DNA of 64,000 nucleotides from Rhizoclosmatium globosum (lineage: Eukaryota > Chytridiomycota > Chytridiomycetes > Chytridiales > Chytriomycetaceae), in contig MCGO01000032.1 of assembly GCA_002104985.1 (NCBI GenBank), positions 62,001 to 126,000 on the forward strand, given 5' to 3'. The notes under the pieces are model-generated. The model saw only the letters and a program-made list of their open reading frames with translations. It had not been told where the DNA came from and did no database searches. Shown here one piece after another: positions 34,549 through 45,711 of the stretch (the stretch's first letter is position 1; each line of letters begins with the position of its first letter). A program made the position numbers and the translations under genes.

Positions 34549-37500
34549 ATGCCCCCTGACACAGAGGCTTCTGGGGCTTACCCCCTTATATCCAAAACCA
34601 CGCCAATAAGAATTGCGTTTTATGTCTTGCTGCAGCTGTGCCCCCTTATCCTTTCGGCAATTGGAGTTGTGGTCTTATACAATGTTGATGACAGCGAGAA
34701 CGCGATTTCCATCACAAGTTCAACACTTCTCATGAATGGATCCGGGTCAAGTAAGTCAAAGATATGTTGGTGTTGCTTGCCTATTAAACACGATTCAAAA
34801 ACAGCAATGGTAGCAACGTCGTACTGGCGATGGCTGGAAGAGTTTCCGGCATACCAATCTAGTCTAGAAACAAGTAAAGTGAAACCTATTTATTCGTCTG
34901 TTGGAAGTGGACAAGGTTGGTACATAGGAAATTAAGATAATGATTCATTGTGACTAATATTCTGAGATAGGACGAACAGACTTTTTTGGCGGATACAGTT
35001 TATTTGGAGCAACTGACTCAGACATTTCTGCAGCTCAGCTGGCCTACTTTTTGCCCGACTTCACTGGCTCTTCAAGTTCTGTGAATATCACGAAGATAAT
35101 CAACCCACAAACGCCTCAGCATCTTGGAAATCTGATGTTCCCAGGAATTTCAGGAGCTTTAGCAATTGTTTATAACGTCCAAGGACTTAATGGAATTTTG
35201 GCGTTCAACGCAACAGTTCTGGGAGACATCTTCTGTGGGAAAGTACTCATGTGGAATGATACATCCATCAAAGAGTTGAATCCAACAATATCACTGCCCG
35301 GAATCCCCATCAACGTAGCAGGACGAGGAGACTCCTCAGGATCCACAAACGTTTTCACAACATACCTCTCAAAATATTCCCCCACCTTCAAAAAGAAAAT
35401 CGGAGTCTCCTCACAACCCGCATGGCCGCCCGATTTCATAAAACGAAACAGCGCAATCGATCTCATGTACGTCTGCGAAACCCTCCAAAACTCCATCACA
35501 TATGTTCCCCTCGAAGCCGTGATTGAAGCAAAGAGCACTGTCGTGAATGTCGCGGGGATATACAACAAGAACAAAAACATCATCTATCCAAGCGTCGATA
35601 CCGTGGCCGAAGCTCTCGTCACATCAACACCATCAGAATTTCGGCGACACCAGTATTTCCAACCGATAGACGCGAATGGAACATACGCGTACCCAATCTC
35701 GTTAATGTCGTTTGTCCTCATGAGAGAACACAACTTCTACTTTACAAAGGGGAACGAAACGGAGTGTGACCGAGTCAAAGAAGCTGTGCTGTTTTGGTAC
35801 TTTGCATTCACTGACCCTAGCGCATCGTCCATCTTAGCTTCAAACGGTTGGGTCCCAATCTCTGGTCAACTGCTACAGTTTAATTTACAAGCGCTTGGAA
35901 TGATAACGTGCAACAAAGTCAACGTGATGGAAACAATCAAGCAAGAGTTATCGCGGCATGAATTTTACGGTGAACATGTCAAAGAGTACATTCTGGATAC
36001 TGGATTATTCTTTTGGGACATTGTGAGCAGCTCGTTCGCGGCGAGTCCCATCGGCTCGTCGTTCTACGTGATTTACTTTGCGGCAGTTTTACTAGCTGCT
36101 CTGATACCCTTCTCAATCAACATCATGAGCTACCAATACGAGAAGATGAAGGAAGATGAAGAAGATGAGAAGGAGCGTAAGGAAAACGCGTTGGAAGCTG
36201 GAGAAGACGAGGACACGACGAAACAAAATTCGGAGACCAAAGTCATTGACACAGGCAAGGAGCCAATTCATCGAGCTAAGCGCACAAGTCAAAATCTGAT
36301 GGGCGTTGTTACTATCTTTATCACGACGTTTCAATTAGTATATCTGTGCCTTCACAGATCCGTTGTGATTGACCCCAGCTCTATTTTGATGACCATTATA
36401 TCCTTTTGCGGCTTGATAATTGATGATAGCCGCTATTACGCTGTCTTGATGATTGCGGCTATTATATGGGTTGCTTGCCTCCAATATGCTGTGATTGTCC
36501 ATCCGTTTATGATGAAACACCATCCATTTGTGTAGCTAAAATGACAGGATTTCATTCATTCCTGGCACTATATCTCCCAAATTACGTGGCAATATTCTAT
36601 AATCCATCAGTCGAGCTATTTGCAAAAGCGTTTGACTGCAAGCTATCACCCACAACGAATCGTTACTTTAATTCATATGATCCAACGAGCTTGACATGTT
36701 TTTATCAAGGACACTGGGTTATGGTCGTTCTGAGTCTGGTGTACACAACGAGTTTTGTGTTTTCCGTTGTTCGATATTCCAAAATCTTGAAGAGCCTCAG
36801 GAAAAACTTTGATCTGAAAGATAAAGCATGGAAAACATATATTGGAAGTATCATTAAGTGTATCATAATCGTCCTGTTCTTTAATGTACCCGCGTCAGCC
36901 TTTTTGATTCTTACTGCAATACTGCTGACGGGACTCTCGCTGGTGATATGGTTTTGGAGACCAAACTATTACAGTTGGTTCGATCATTTGAGAAGTGCAT
37001 CTTATATGTTCGCTGCATTTGTTGCAATGACGTTGTTTGTTCTCGAGCTGGCCATTTCAAAGGATCAATACGATTCCCGCAAGTCTATTAGAGGCATTCT
37101 CGTGATTGCCATTTTTTCGTGTCTTTGTGTCTTTACAGCAGTTGGTGTATTCTTTGCACTGCGTCAGTTTGAAACGGAATTGAGTGCTGAAGAAAAGGAA
37201 AAACAGAGGAAGGAGATTGCTCAGTTTTTTGCCGCTTTCATGTAAGAAAGTTATTTAATGATGTGTGAAACATAATTGGTGACATGCATAAAACAGCGAC
37301 GAGTCGAATGATGAGTTGCCCAGAGAAAGTGTGGCGAGTAGTGGTTCTAATCCGCAAGCTGCTGACGTACAAACAAATGCCATGCCTCCATTGCCACTTT
37401 CAAACCAGCTTGGCAGTCAAAAGTTTGGAGGAGCCACCATGTCCAAGTTTTCACTGGTTAAGACTTTAATAGATTCTTCTCCACGTCATTAACTTTTCAA

Positions 37501-37830
37501 ATCCAGGCAGGACAATCAAGTAAACTACTACCCATTATCCAAAAAGCGAAAGTCGCAGGTCTCATCTCTACACCGGATGCAATTACGTTGACAAGGGCGA
37601 TAAAGAATGACGACCCACTCATATCCGTGTTGTTCAAACGTTGTAACAGAGACTTTGACATGTTTACACAGCTCCTTCATTTACAAGTAGTTCAATGCTT
37701 TGAAGAAAGGTTTACTGTTGATAATGACGGGCAGAGTCGCGTTCGTCATAGTAAAGTGTCAATGGCACCTCCACCTCCAATCCTAGAAAGTTTCGCAAAA
37801 AGTCCCTTCACTTCATTCTCCTCCGCTTAA
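34549..37830 (+). CDS. Polytopic membrane protein with PstS-like phosphate-binding ectodomain
   Basis: An N-terminal signal anchor (about residues 22-45) precedes a type II periplasmic-binding-protein domain of about 380 residues. Its motifs match bacterial PstS: SSVGSGQG, LFGATDSD, NVQGLNGILAF, LGDIFCGKVLMWNDTSIKEL and GRGDSSGSTNVFTTYL; the phosphate-contacting Ser/Gly, Asp and Arg-x-Asp-x-Ser-Gly-Ser positions are kept. Then come a TM helix (FYVIYFAAVLLAALIPF), a highly acidic cytosolic loop, and about seven further TM helices with a Cys/aromatic module (FDCKLSPTTNRY ... TCFYQGHW). A soluble C-terminal tail of about 150 residues with a helical IIQKAKVAGL segment ends at 37830. Introns are near 34915-34970, 37243-37300 and 37449-37506. 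One frame change is needed at about 36533. It is probably a plasma-membrane phosphate sensor or channel; this is inference. Confidence 0.75.
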
Positions 37831-38094
37831 AGAAGCAGCAATTATGGAGGAGGATGAGTAAGGTTTCTTGACATTATTTTTTACATCAATATCAGTGAAT
37901 ACATTCGTTTCTGCCTTACACCGGTTACCACACAGAATCTTGCAGCAGACTCTATATTATACATGAAACAATACGAATAAATTCGGTGGCACCCTTTTGA
38001 GAAGGGTCACGCGGACAAACTGACTCTCGCTTTTCGCCTGCCACCCCAAACCAACCAACCAAGAAATTGACACGAAACCAAAACCACCCAACCA

Positions 38095-38858
38095 ATGACC
38101 GGCAGCAAGAAGAAGAGCGGAGCCCAACGACGCAAGGCGGCCAAGATCAACGAGCAGATCCGAGCGGAGAACGCCCTCATCCAGCAGAACATGGTTCCAC
38201 TGACACCGGCGCAGGCAGCAGCGCACCTGATCCGACAGCAGAAGGCCAAGGAGCTTCAGGAGAAGATGGAGAACGGAACCTTGCAGGCCGAGCAGGAGGA
38301 GCTTGCCAAGTCAGCAGTTGGAAAGAAGCGACGGGCTCCGCTTCTTGACCAGGTTACTTTGTTTGTTTTCCACCCAAGTGAGTTAGGAGTTGTCAACTGA
38401 TAACCTCCCAAAACACAGGACGATGCGCTCATGCCAAATGTCTCAACGGCGCTGCTCGAAATCTTTGGCCGCTTCGACGACGACAACGACGGCGCTCTGA
38501 ACCGCCTCGAACTCGAACGTTTCGCCGTCGCCACAAACGGTGAAAAGGTGAGAGAGACTTCGTTGGCTTCATTGGCCAGCCCACGCAATACTTCATCATC
38601 TTAATAATAATAACCTGAATCTAGTTTGAAGAGTCTGCCATCGAAGAACTCAAGAAGTCCTTCAACGTTAATGCAAACGGAGACTTGACCCGCGCTGGCT
38701 TCCTCGAAATGTACCAACTCCAAACACTCTCTGACCCATCCGAGACTTGGAGAGACTTGATCAAGCACGGATACTCTATCCAGATTAAGCTGATTAACCG
38801 TGCAACTGGATCTGCGGACCCAACCTGGGGAAAGAACGCTGTTGAGAACAGTGCCTAG
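38095..38858 (+). CDS. EF-hand protein
   Basis: Three exons. The first encodes a basic, coiled N-terminus (KKSGAQRRKAAKINEQIRAE; QEKMENGTLQAEQEELAKS). The second and third carry paired EF-hands: FGRFDDDNDGALNRLELERF is a good calcium loop, while the second (NVNANGDLTRAGFLEMY) is weaker. The protein ends ETWRDLIKHGYSIQIKL... and stops at TAG 38856-38858. The TWRDL end with two hands is familiar from small EF-hand proteins of fungi and plants, but I cannot name it. Intron near 38351-38418; another near 38547-38625. Confidence 0.75.
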
Positions 38859-38991
38859 ACTATTATCTAATTATTTTCATTTGTTTTCTTTCATTTGGAC
38901 TTGTTGATAAAGATGAGAAGCTTGGGGATCTGTACTCATTTGTTTTGCAACCAAACTGAAACTCAACTGAAACCAACAAACCACCAACCAC

Positions 38992-40122
38992 ATGGCAGCC
39001 AAGCGTCCTTCATCGCTTCCAATCTCAGCCACGACAGCACCACCTGCTCCAACAACCTCCGACACAGACGCCCTCGGACTGCAACTTGATCGGGCCGCCC
39101 TTCTCACTGATTTGGCAGCCACGAACCGAGCGCTCGTGTCCGCGGGCCTGGCGCCAATTCCAAGCCCTGCCACCGAAAGCGTCGCCGCGCTCTTGACCCA
39201 CGTGCGCACTTCTCTCGCGGCCCAGTCCGCCGCAAACGTTGCTCAAGCCACAGCCGCAACCACGCACCTGACTCGAAAGCTGAAGGCCGCCCGCTCGGCC
39301 GCCTCACTTGCCGACGCCGCGAAGAAGGAGGCCGACGACAGGGAACGCGCAATCAAGGACCTCGCAAGGAAACTGGCTGTCACTGAAGCAGCTCTGGACT
39401 CATCTCGGAAGCGGTGCAGCGATCTCGAGAAGGAAATATGGCAGGTCAGAAGAGACTTTGCAGTCCAGAATCCAGCCCAGAATCATCACGTTCTGGCGAG
39501 AAAGTCGTCGGCAAACTTGAAACAAGCATACACTGTCCAACGACCTCTTTCTCGTACTGCATCAAACAGTATCCGTGCTTCAATTGCTCCACAACCGGAA
39601 TCTCCTGTGCCGACAGAGTCTGCAACACCAATTGTGGATGCTGAGCTTGAAGAGGCTCAGATTGCAAGGAAAGCGGCCGAGATTGCGCGACGCCATGCAG
39701 CTTCGTTCTCTTACGACACTTCATCGCTTCAAACTGCACAAATGGCTGCCGGAAAAGCAACGTTGATGGCAGAGTCTGTTCTCGCGTCACATTCCATCAT
39801 CGCGCCACCAGCCTCAACCACACCATCTATTCCTTCTTCTGTTGTACCGATTTCATATGCATCTGTTGCAAGCTCAGGTCTTGCTTCCACTGATTCCAAG
39901 GATACAGTTGCGCCTGCTGCAGAAAACACTGAGACGGACATGGCTTGTTCCCAAGCAATGGATGATTTAGTTGGCGAATACACAAAGATTCTGGAGCGTA
40001 AACCAATGACACCACGTCGGCTCCGAAGATCTACAAGAGCTAATATTATGACTAGGAATGAAGATGAGCTGGTATCATCTGCTGAGAAAGCGGAAGTGAT
40101 TGCTGAGGAAGCCGAAGAATGA
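38992..40122 (+). CDS. Single-exon coiled-coil protein, unidentified
   Basis: About 376 residues without an intron. A Pro/Thr-rich start is followed by Ala-rich helices and a coil (THLTRKLKAARSAASLADAA; KDLARKLAVTEAALDSSRKR), a disordered Ser/Pro middle, a second helical stretch, and an acidic end (AEVIAEEAEE). The first 400 bp are very GC-rich and the rest is not. No known domain was recognised. Confidence 0.65.
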   Translation: MAAKRPSSLPISATTAPPAPTTSDTDALGLQLDRAALLTDLAATNRALVSAGLAPIPSPATESVAALLTHVRTSLAAQSAANVAQATAATTHLTRKLKAARSAASLADAAKKEADDRERAIKDLARKLAVTEAALDSSRKRCSDLEKEIWQVRRDFAVQNPAQNHHVLARKSSANLKQAYTVQRPLSRTASNSIRASIAPQPESPVPTESATPIVDAELEEAQIARKAAEIARRHAASFSYDTSSLQTAQMAAGKATLMAESVLASHSIIAPPASTTPSIPSSVVPISYASVASSGLASTDSKDTVAPAAENTETDMACSQAMDDLVGEYTKILERKPMTPRRLRRSTRANIMTRNEDELVSSAEKAEVIAEEAEE

Positions 40123-40214
40123 TTGTACTTTCTAATTCTATTTATTTCTCGATCATCAGCTGTTCTATCATTAAAGTTTCTCTTCTAACAACTGTCGTTT
40201 CCTGTTATCAACCA

Positions 40215-40508
40215 ATGCCAATGTCGTCATCCCCTTCGCAAGCAGAAGCTGCCTTAGATTCACTTTTAATAGAGCTGCAAAAGAGCAACGAAGGACCACT
40301 TCAGAAGGCTGCAACAATACCCTTGGCCCAACTGGTTCAGTCCGACCCTATGACAGCAGCCGCAGCAATATTGCAAGCCAGACGGTCTCTAAATGAGCAA
40401 GTTTATATCAGAGAGACCATTCAGCCGATTCAGGAAGCGCTGGAGCAGGATGAACGGGAACTTGAAGAAGTGACCAAAGAGCTTGAACATCTTCGAAAAC
40501 AACGATGA
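40215..40508 (+). CDS. Small coiled-coil protein, unidentified
   Basis: About 97 residues. An Ala/Gln-rich helix (LDSLLIELQKSNEGPLQKAA) is followed by a C-terminal coil (ALEQDERELEEVTKELEHL). The ATG at 40215 or the one six bases later could be the start. It lies between two genes on the same strand with short spacers and has stable coding composition, so it is probably real; the family is not recognised. Confidence 0.55.
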   Translation: MPMSSSPSQAEAALDSLLIELQKSNEGPLQKAATIPLAQLVQSDPMTAAAAILQARRSLNEQVYIRETIQPIQEALEQDERELEEVTKELEHLRKQR

Positions 40509-40613
40509 CGACCAAATAAACGAATCAACAATGAATCGACACATGATTTCGAATCAGTACTTTGGGTGATCATCATCATTGCCATCCAACACCTTCTCCA
40601 AAACTCTCTCCAA

Positions 40614-41460
40614 ATGAGCACCACCACCTCCAAGCGCGTGCCCTACCGCCTCGTCAACGTGTTCTGTCCAACGTCGTCGCGTCTCCAGGGCAATGCGCTT
40701 TGTGTCTTTGAAGACGGAACCGGCCTCACCTCAGACGAAATGCAGGGCCTCGCCCTCCAATTCAACCTCAGCGAAACAACTTTCCTCTTTCCTCCCTCAA
40801 CAAAACATGCCTCGAAACGTGCGCGTATCTTCACTCCCGGAACGGAACTGCCCTTTGCCGGCCACCCAACCCTCGGATCATCCTTCGTAACCTCCAAACT
40901 CGACGGAACATGCACAGCCCTCGAAACCGGAGCCGGAATCATCCCCGTCTCAAACTCCGGCGACGTTTGGTCCCTCAAAGCAAACAAGGCAACATTCAGT
41001 CCCCTCTCCATCCCTGCAACAACATTCGCACCCCTCTTCTCCCTCACACCCGAAGACTTCACATCCCAAATCCCATACACAACCGTGAACGCTGGAATCC
41101 CACAACTCATGCTCCAACTCACATCTACAGAGGCGTTGTTCCGTGTAACCCCACCAACAACATCCGCCATGGATTCCTTGAACTCAGACGGAATCTTCTC
41201 TTCGTCATGAACGGGAACTCCATCACGTCTCGCTTCTTCTTCCGTGATACGTATGCTGTGTTTGAAGACCTGGAACGGGTAGTGCGTGTGCGAATTTGGG
41301 ACGGTTGTTGCAGAGGGAAGGGTTCCGGGGACGTTTTGATCTTGTGCAAGGACATGTGTTGAAGAGGGTTTGTGAGGTTGGGATTTTGGTGGAGGAGGAT
41401 AATGTTGAAGTTTCTGGACGTGTTGTTGAAATTGGGAGAGGGGTTATTGACTTGTAGGTG
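40614..41460 (+). CDS. PhzF-family isomerase/epimerase-like protein
   Basis: The PhzF (diaminopimelate-epimerase-like) fold is evident from the start VFCPTSSRLQGNALCVF, the catalytic-Glu block NLSETTFLFPP, IFTPGTELPFAGHPTLGSS, and the C-terminal half with RFFFRDTYAVFED, the anion-binding PGTGSACANLGRLL and QGHVLKR. Roughly 280 residues. One or two frame changes are needed between 41195 and 41290 to join the halves, including a probable short indel near 41270. PhzF relatives of fungi are mostly uncharacterised isomerases; phenazine synthesis is not implied. Confidence 0.83.
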
Positions 41461-41572
41461 GTAAGGATAGTGAAATGGTGAAGCTGCAAGACGCGTTGTA
41501 GAGGGAGTTATTGTTTTAAGAATTCAGAAGTATGACAAATAATGCTGACAATAAATGCGTTGATTCTGGACA

Positions 41573-43789
41573 ATGGTAAAATGTAAGACAATGAACGTCA
41601 CTACTTTCGTCACGAGCTTTCCTCCCTTGTTCACAACATATGTACCATATTATACAAATCAGAGTGTTTGGTGGTTTGACGCTCAATCCACTGTTACAAA
41701 GGCTGCCATCGTTGATTCAATGTGCTCTCTGTACCCTCCCGAAGTGAAGATTCTCGCGTTCCAAATCCTGGATTTCACATTTATACTTAACTCTTCGATT
41801 CAAAACAAAATACGACAGTGTGTTCCAGCAATAGAAACATTTCCTCTGCCCTTCAATCAACCTTTGGTATGTTACGTGAATCCTTTCACGCCGAAATGCC
41901 AGTTATATTACGAAAACAGTCCTGAATATATGCAAAGAATGATGTTGAGCCACGTTTGTGGCGCGATGGGGTATTCTGATCATCAAGTTATGGAAGTTGT
42001 GGAATACTTGAATCATAGAACTCTAAACTCTGGAATGGCTCGAGATCAACTACAAAACTGTATTGATATTTCAAATTTTGCGCGGTATCCTTGGTTGGTA
42101 GATAATACGTTATGGTTTCATCGTCAAACAAGTGAAGTTCAAGTGACAGCACTAACGACGTTATGTGCAAATGACAAAGTTCCTTCTGGTGAATTAGGAA
42201 ACATTTTTTCTTCATTAAGCTTGAACATGTCATTATCAAGTGTGTCCATTGATGCTGTGGAGAACTGTTTGGATTACAGGAACGCCTCAATGGAATACAT
42301 TTATCGTACTTATCAACACAGTTTAATGCCGATCTCTAATCATGTTCTTGAATGGTTTTCAGTGCAATCTACTGCTAATCAAATATCAGCGGTCAGCATG
42401 TTGTGTGCAGGTATTCCAACTTTCCAAGTTCAATATTCATTTATTCATTAAAAGCACTGTAGGCGGTCTAATGAACTTTGGGTTGCCGATTTACAATTTA
42501 ACGTCACTTCGGATTGTCTTTGAAGCATTTATACCCTTTCTGAATGCCACCAATCCATCGTCAATGCTCGGAACTTGGTTGACCGTGAAGAACTGCTTCG
42601 AACTTCATGAAAAAATTACAGAAGATGCTGTTGTATCAAATTTCAATGTTCAAATTCACTTTGTTTGGTTTATTAGCCAAAATTCGAGCACTCAAGAACG
42701 ATTAGCTGAGAACATATGCTCCAACAGCAGCTATAGTGGCGAGAAACTCTATGAAATCTTTCGTCTTGTTCATTTTGCTGATCCGTCAAACCCTTCGCTG
42801 GTGGATATGGTGAATAATTGTGCCCCAGTTCTTCGATTTTTGTTTCCTTCTCAGAGAATGTTGCATGGATTGTTACAACTTGTTTTACATCACTTCTTCT
42901 GGTCATATTTATTATATATACCGCCTTTATTGAAGCTCGTCAAGTGATTGCCATGGAAACTGGAAAACCTTCAAAAAGGAATTTGTGTTCCGTACTCCAA
43001 AAAGCACTTCTTACCAAGTTCAACATATATCTCGCGATTTGTATCTCAAGCTTACTTATATACGATTTATTTGCTCTATATAACACACGGTCGGTTATTG
43101 AATGCCAGTTCGTGAAGGTATGTTCACTCAAGTACTATTCAGCTATGTACTTTGGCTCTCAGTTACTTCAATCCGCATGGAGTATTGCATATACCGGATT
43201 TTCGTATGCAAGAAGTGAATCACTTTTGCACAAAGTATGGCCAAAAAGTGTTCAACCAATTCGAATTGCTTTTTACATATCACCAATATTGCTCCTTGCA
43301 CCTGCCATTAGTGAACTAGTTCTTATATCTGTCGATAATTACCAAGTTTATAGCCCGTCATATACTTATTGGAGTCAAGTGATAGCCTCCAGCTACTTGA
43401 CCCTCCTCGATGGAGTGTTTATTGCAACCTTTACAACTCATATTATGAGAATGAATTCGGATTCAGAGCCCAAAAGCACCACAGACACGCACTTTTTGTC
43501 AGCGTATTCAAAGTTTAAGATCATTTCTCGATGCGGCATTGCGGCAAGCACGTTATGTGTCCTATTTTCTTGTTGCACGTTTGTGAAGGCGTATGCTGCG
43601 ACGCCGGAGGCACCCACATTTATCCTTTCGTTTTTTTCCTTGATGGCTATTGTATTTGTTCATGGAGTTACTGTTACATTATTTGTGATGAAAGTGTTGT
43701 TGACAAAGGTAACGAACCAACGTGAGGTCTTGGACAACGGCATTAATGAGAAAGGAGACAATTACAAGATTATGAATGAAGGAGAATAA
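41573..43789 (+). CDS. Seven-TM protein with repeated Cys-containing ectodomain (orphan receptor-like)
   Basis: The first 420 or so residues form about five repeats of roughly 75-80 residues. Each has a WF-x2-Q-S/T start (seen in units 1, 3, 4 and 5), a Cys about 17 residues on, and a second Cys 32-34 residues later in [VLI]-x-[NQ]-C (IRQC, LQNC, VENC, VKNC, VNNC). NxS/T sites are frequent, as in a secreted ectodomain. Seven hydrophobic helices follow: TTCFTSLLLVIFIIYTAF, FNIYLAICISSLLIYDLF, the YYSAMYFGSQLL helix, AFYISPILLLAPAISELV, SSYLTLLDGVFIATFT, TLCVLFSCCTFVKAY, and FFSLMAIVFVHGVTVTLF. An intron is near 42410-42460. A single-base frame change is needed near 42850. No signal peptide is obvious. 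Family not recognised. Confidence 0.7.
41672..42830 (+). repeat. Five protein-level tandem repeats in the ectodomain
   Basis: Units can be aligned by eye on WFDAQS, WFHRQTS, WFSVQST and WFISQNSS, each followed by a Cys at +16 to +18, and by a second Cys after 32-34 residues. The second unit has lost the WF start but keeps both cysteines (HVC ... LQNC). DNA-level similarity is low, so the repeats are old. Confidence 0.65.
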
Positions 43790-44038
43790 ATATTTTATTT
43801 TCAAGACTATTGGGTGTTCATTTATGAAGTTGGGAATATCTTGGCTATCACTTACTCGTTCTCACTCCCTGTCGAAGCCAAATTGTTCTCAGGTCTTTAG
43901 ATACCAAAAGGACAGCCATTTTGCAGCTCAGCTCAATAACAGTGAAGGAGATGCGAAATTTATGCTTGGCTATTTCAAACAGATGAATCCACTTTTCGCC
44001 CCTCAAATAGAAGTAACAAAACAAATTTCTGTTTATCT

Positions 44039-45620
44039 TCATATATCTAGTAAATCTACTCTGTCAACAAACGTTTGATAAACATTCTTATAAGTTTCCA
44101 TAACGCCCCTTTCCTTCATATTCAGCTCCCGTACCAACCCAGTGGTAGTATTTAGGCAATGTCCCGGTAACCAATGTGTCTTTTCACCATCAAGGTCAAA
44201 AGCCATCCTTTCAAACTCCAAATATTCAAAGCCGTGCTTCGCCTCCCGATCTTTCAAAATACCGCCTCCATTCCACCAAAATGGTTTTCCAGATTCATCG
44301 AGTTGCAGCAACCAAACACCACACACAACGGGATACGTATCCGTTGAAAGTGCCGAATCAGACATACCAATAACACTTCCAAAGTGCCGACTGAACGCAA
44401 AGGGAACACGAAGCAACTCGTTCGCAAACCAAAACGATTCTTTGTCTCCATACGTCATTGAATACAAAACCCCCCGTTCCACTTTCGAGTTCATTTTACA
44501 TGCCAACAGGAGCGAGAACAAAATACCAGCCCGCGATTTGTCTAGAACGAAAAAACCACTATCCATTTCGTGGCTTGTTTTCCCAGTCAAGTATCCAAGA
44601 TCTTTTGCTGATTCTGATGGATTCGAGAGTAACGAGCGGAACCACTTTGTTCCAGGTATGAAGCGTTCTTCTCGATTTCGGCGGTCATGGTAATAAAACT
44701 GGCCTGTTTCTTTAAACTTTGGGGAGTCCAAGATTCGAAGCGGTGATTCGAAGAAGAGAACGTCCGCGTCCATATAAATAACGGTTCGAAACCGTGACGC
44801 CAGTGCAGCAAAAGGCTTCAAGCTCCATCCGTCCAACTCCTTCATTTCGTTTGGGAACAAAGTGGTAAGATCAACAGTTTCCACATTCGGTACTGAGCTC
44901 AACTTCTGCGCTAGATGTGGATGCAAGTCCTTATCGCCTGCGTAAAATATCTGAATAGGCGTGCTGATGTTGAAAACGCGTCGTAAAGAGAGGATGAGAT
45001 GGTATGTTGTATAATATTGACGTGATCCACATGTGATTGAGATTCCGACTGAATCCAGTGGCTGTGATGTGTACGTTTCGTGTAGTTCTTGAAGCGAGCC
45101 GAAGGATGGAGATAGAAATGGGAACAATGAGAAGGTCTGAGTTGCGAGAACATTTAGGAATATTTGATGAGGTGCAGGTATTTGAATGGAAGGCGAGATC
45201 GGATATTCGTGAGTGAGCAGGTATGCAATATATAATGTCCGAGTCCGTCTGGCCATTTCAGCGAAGTCCTTTCGATTGTATTCTCGTCGCCATATGGTTG
45301 TCATCTCTTCGCAAACTTGAGTTGCTGATTGAGATTGTTTTGAAATGAGCTGTAAATAGATTATTGGAATAAGCATGGTATTTATGTGATAGGAGCTACC
45401 TTGCATCAACTGGTAACCATGCAAATAATCCAGAATCTCCACTTGTGCCGCGTCCAATGTCACTCAGTCCTCGCCTATTCAATTCGAACCAATCAAGCGG
45501 TATGATTGAATTAATGAATATCCAGAGAGTGACGGTTGAGAGTATTATCCAGATTTTGACAGCTGAGCGTAATGAGAATCCGTGGCTCGTCTTAATACGA
45601 TACGGAATGAAGAGTACCAT
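44039..45620 (-). CDS. GT71 family alpha-1,3-mannosyltransferase (Mnn1-like)
   Basis: Type II topology: short cytosolic start, one TM helix (VKIWIILSTVTLWIFINSII), stem, then the Mnn1 catalytic domain. Family motifs are IQIFYAGDKDL, LDGWSLKPFAALASRFRTVI, the DxD motif in YMDADVLFFESPL, GQFYYHDRRN and EMDSGFFVLDKSR, and an acceptor-side GDKESFWFANELL. About 500 residues. One intron lies near 45357-45406; the exact join needs a one-base adjustment. Mnn1 enzymes add terminal alpha-1,3-mannose to N- and O-glycans in the Golgi. The family is fungal, which supports the host assignment. Confidence 0.86.
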
Positions 45621-45711
45621 GTATAGTTGAATTTAGATAAATCTAATGCTCGATTTGAAGAACTGTGTATCAGAGCCAGTATAATATAATAGTACTTAAA
45701 GTTCGTTGAAA

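Noticed and set aside
39025..39352. Several minus-strand open frames
   Set aside because: Antisense to the GC-rich start of the coiled-coil gene; no protein-like signature.
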